Source: Hyphodiscus hymeniophilus (lineage: Eukaryota; Ascomycota; Leotiomycetes; Helotiales; Hyphodiscaceae). From it: a DNA stretch of 64,000 bases. The notes under the pieces were generated by a model that saw only the letters and a program-made list of their open reading frames with translations, made no database searches and was not told the origin of the DNA. Each line of letters opens with the position of its first letter. Position 1 is the stretch's first letter. The translations under genes and the position numbers were made by a program. This document shows, piece after piece, positions 61,746 through 64,000 of this stretch. The stretch lies in NCBI GenBank assembly GCA_016508695.1, contig VNKQ01000008.1, positions 1,612,001 through 1,676,000 on the forward strand, given 5' to 3'.

Positions 61746-63227
61746 TCAACAAACTAATATAGTATAGGGTACCCGTATTCGAGGTTTCATCGAGATATCC
61801 TCGCTTTTACGCTTCCTCTCTAGCTTTACTGACCTCACATGCGGCGGCGGGCGGCGGCGGCGGCGTGACGGTAACATGATTTCCGCATCTGTTCTATGGC
61901 ATAGCCCTTGGTCTAAATCCAACCGTCGTAACCACACCAATCCCAGAGCCTGAAACTCCAAGATTACATCAAAATTGAATGCCAAAAAGGGAGTTCATCT
62001 ACATGCTGATTTGAGTATGGTTGCTGCCGATCCAAGTTTTCGTCTTCAACATTGGACCATGGGGACATAATGTTGTCAGCTATCAAGGAACCTGGGAACA
62101 CCCCGTTTGTGCCTCGATCTCCGTCTGACATGCCTCGACATGCTTCACGAGGTCTTTTCATGAGTATCTCTTTCGACGCTAGGCCACAAGACGGGCAGCA
62201 GACAACAGCAGGCCAATTGAAACCGAAATTATGCCAACAGCATCCCAGCAACCAAGACAGAACTTGCTTTTTCAACGTTGCACTGACACAATCTGCATAT
62301 CGAACTGTCAAACGCATACTGGCCACTTGATCGCCATATACTGACCGGTGTAGATAACGTTGCGCTGTATTAATGACGCACAATGCACTGGTGAGGCACC
62401 TCACATCAACTGAATCTGTATAGAGGAGGCACAGTAGAATTCTGTCAATGCAGAACGACCCCAAGCAAGGATGGTACATCGACTGAACGACAGAAATGAA
62501 CTAAGGTGGGTGTTTAGGTGAGAGATGTATGAAGAAGAAGGATTCCTGTAGGAACGTTCCCGTTATATACACCCCTAGTCGTACCGTCCTTCCCCTAACG
62601 AACAGCAGATATCTGAACAAGCTTTTGCCAAGCATTAGGCTTACGGATAATTAATGGCACAGCACTAGCAAGTGGGAAACCCTTACTGGGTTCGATTTGC
62701 CTAATGAAGTACTGGATGTAGCACGGATGTTTGCGCTGATTGGCTTCCAGTTGTTGTTGTTTACCTGATCAATCGAAGCGCGAGAGATCCCTACTAGTCC
62801 TGTGTGATTACTTATGGGCGGTGTATGTGCTCGCTAGTAGCGCCCGAGACTTACTTAATTAAGCGTACAGATCAAACTACTTCCCAAATGTGCGGTACCC
62901 TTTTGTAGGGAAGCTGGCACATCAGATTATTTCCGAGCAAAAAGCATGTTAAAGCTTGTTACAGCTGATTGAAGCTTAACCTAGTTCTCTGCCGCCCTGA
63001 CGTCACTAACTTCTATAGCATCGCATTAAGCAGGCTGGCCAATGGCTGGAGAAGACAAGATCACTCTCCAGGAAATGAAGACAAACCGCTCAGATACAAG
63101 TACTTAGCTTAGAGCAGCTTCGAGTGTACTTTTTTCTCCTCATCTTAAGCCACGAACTTTTCAAATCAACTATATCTCAGCAACAACTCATTCCTGTTCT
63201 CAGAAACATTTCAATCCTGCAACAAAA
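61746..63227. other. Intergenic between AT block and secreted-protein gene
   Basis: A (GCG)-rich run at 61841-61865 stands just outside the AT block. A 171-codon open frame on the minus strand (62479-61964) has no recognisable domain. The last ~650 bases are the presumed promoter of the downstream gene. Confidence 0.45.
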
Positions 63228-63748
63228 ATGTACGGCATTCTTGCAGCTGTTGCGTTCGTTCTGGCGGCTCTGGCACAAGTAGTGAAAGCTGGTGTCGATG
63301 GACGCGCACCCAGTCTTGGGAGTGTGTTTACTGCTCATGGCTATGAGATTGCCGGCGGAGTCGCCAAGAAGCGAGCCAGAGTTGATGGAAACAATGTTCT
63401 TCTGAAGGATGACAATGGTACAGTCATTCTGGTCACAAGCAGCAAGTTCAGTATAGCTTACTGTAATTTACAGGCCGAAGCGTCAACATCACGGATTCGC
63501 AACTAGCTACAGCAGTCAGCGCTCATGGTAGTAATTCTCTGAAGAGGCACTCAGCAAACCCTGCCTTCTTGAGGAGACATAAGCGTACACCGGTCGAGAT
63601 AGATCCTAGAGGAGCAGCTTGTACAGGAGAGTGTGACGGGCTTGATGGGGACAGCCCTTGCTATAGCGACGGTGATGGATCAAACTGCTTCTGTATGTAC
63701 GCCTCTGGACCACATGGTACTGGAGGATTCTACTACTGCATTAGTTAA
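63228..63748 (+). CDS. Small secreted cysteine-rich precursor with Kex2-type sites
   Basis: Exons are 63228-63417 and 63474-63748 (56-nt intron, GTACAG..ACAG, phase 1), giving 154 residues. Residues 1-21 form a clear signal peptide (hydrophobic core ILAAVAFVLAAL, then A-x-A-like end). A pro-region with dibasic sites follows: KR at 48-49, KR at 87-88, RR at 97-98 and KR at 100-101. Cleavage after residue 101 would release a 53-residue C-terminal peptide holding all six cysteines, spaced C-x3-C-x8-C-x8-C-x1-C-x14-C, rich in Gly and Asp and without Lys. This is the layout of Kex2-processed secreted peptides (antimicrobial, effector-like or signalling). I do not recognise the family. Splicing is required to reach the cysteine part; without it the frame stops at 63506. 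Confidence 0.72.
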
Positions 63749-64000
63749 GGATGGATGGGATGGTTGCTGTTCTTGGGATTTACGTTCTACAACAGAGACC
63801 GGCCATTCAGATACGGAGAGTGAGTAAGTTGCGCAAGTACAAATGATTGGCGGAGATGCGGAGCAGGGATAGGAGGGTTAGAACATATTCAACATATGAA
63901 GTGGTTGCGGACTTTTAAGGAACAGGTTACAATATTTCATTTCCTTGCTCATTGTCAAATTACGTAGCTATGTAGTCACTGTCACTTCTGTGAGCATTTT
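63749..64000. other. 3' flank of the secreted-peptide gene
   Basis: AT-leaning non-coding sequence to the window edge. Nothing else is seen. Confidence 0.5.

Noticed and set aside
61964..62479. 171-codon open frame on the minus strand near the AT block
   Set aside because: No recognisable motif. The opposite strand is also open for 92 codons, so coding status cannot be argued.
8001..63748. A biosynthetic gene cluster or one coordinated novel system
   Set aside because: Neighbouring genes are unrelated core functions; no backbone enzyme or co-functional set is present.
1..64000. tRNA, 5S rRNA and CRISPR arrays
   Set aside because: I looked for T-arm-like GGTTCGAAT sequences, fungal 5S starts and regularly spaced repeats. 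The few partial matches (for example near 25605 and 62688) lack the rest of the structure.

Overview
The window looks like chromosomal DNA of a filamentous ascomycete, most likely a Leotiomycete-type Pezizomycotina, although that class-level placement is inference. Genes are spaced 0.3-7 kb apart and most carry short GT..AG introns of 45-110 nt. Gene content is typical of the group: a UapA/UapC-type purine permease, a Zn2Cys6 regulator and an Ole1 desaturase with a fused cytochrome b5. One transposon shows the heavy C-to-T / G-to-A damage expected of repeat-induced point mutation (RIP). No tRNA, rRNA or CRISPR array was recognised.

Layout, left to right. 1-13 kb is a housekeeping stretch, all on +: the 3' part of BRO1 (ESCRT/endosome), mitochondrial Lon protease PIM1, a divergent protein-kinase-domain protein, and a urate/xanthine permease. 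13.49-19.47 kb is one complete, very AT-rich Ty1/copia element on the minus strand. It has two 163-bp LTRs and a perfect 5-bp target duplication (ctcgt). It still shows relics of a gag zinc knuckle, reverse transcriptase and RNase H. 20.3-21.0 kb carries a small SnoaL-like gene, and 22.8-24.3 kb the delta-9 desaturase OLE1. 26.5-31.3 kb is a divergent pair, a hotdog-fold thioesterase (-) and condensin SMC2 (+), sharing a 254-bp spacer. 33.8-35.2 kb holds a mARC-like MOSC protein. A 7.4-kb gene-poor interval precedes a Zn2Cys6 transcription factor (42.6-45.1 kb). Next come the CCR4-NOT subunit NOT2 (45.8-48.5 kb), the ER ubiquitin-conjugation cofactor CUE1 (49.3-50.0 kb), an unrecognised disordered protein (52.0-53.7 kb, -) and an RBM26/27-type RNA-binding protein (55.9-58.3 kb).

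The right end (59-64 kb) is an accessory-like patch. It holds an oligopeptide-transporter pseudogene that has lost its middle, a second and unrelated degraded copia fragment abutting it, a 0.6-kb AT-rich block, and a small secreted cysteine-rich precursor with dibasic (Kex2-type) sites.

The genes do not form one pathway or cluster; most are independent core functions. The observations most worth following are three. RIP-type damage in the copia element stops at the same LTR offset on both sides. The 154-residue secreted precursor is next to decayed transposons. A degenerate TCGACA repeat lies upstream of OLE1. All coordinates and splice sites were read by hand without alignment software.
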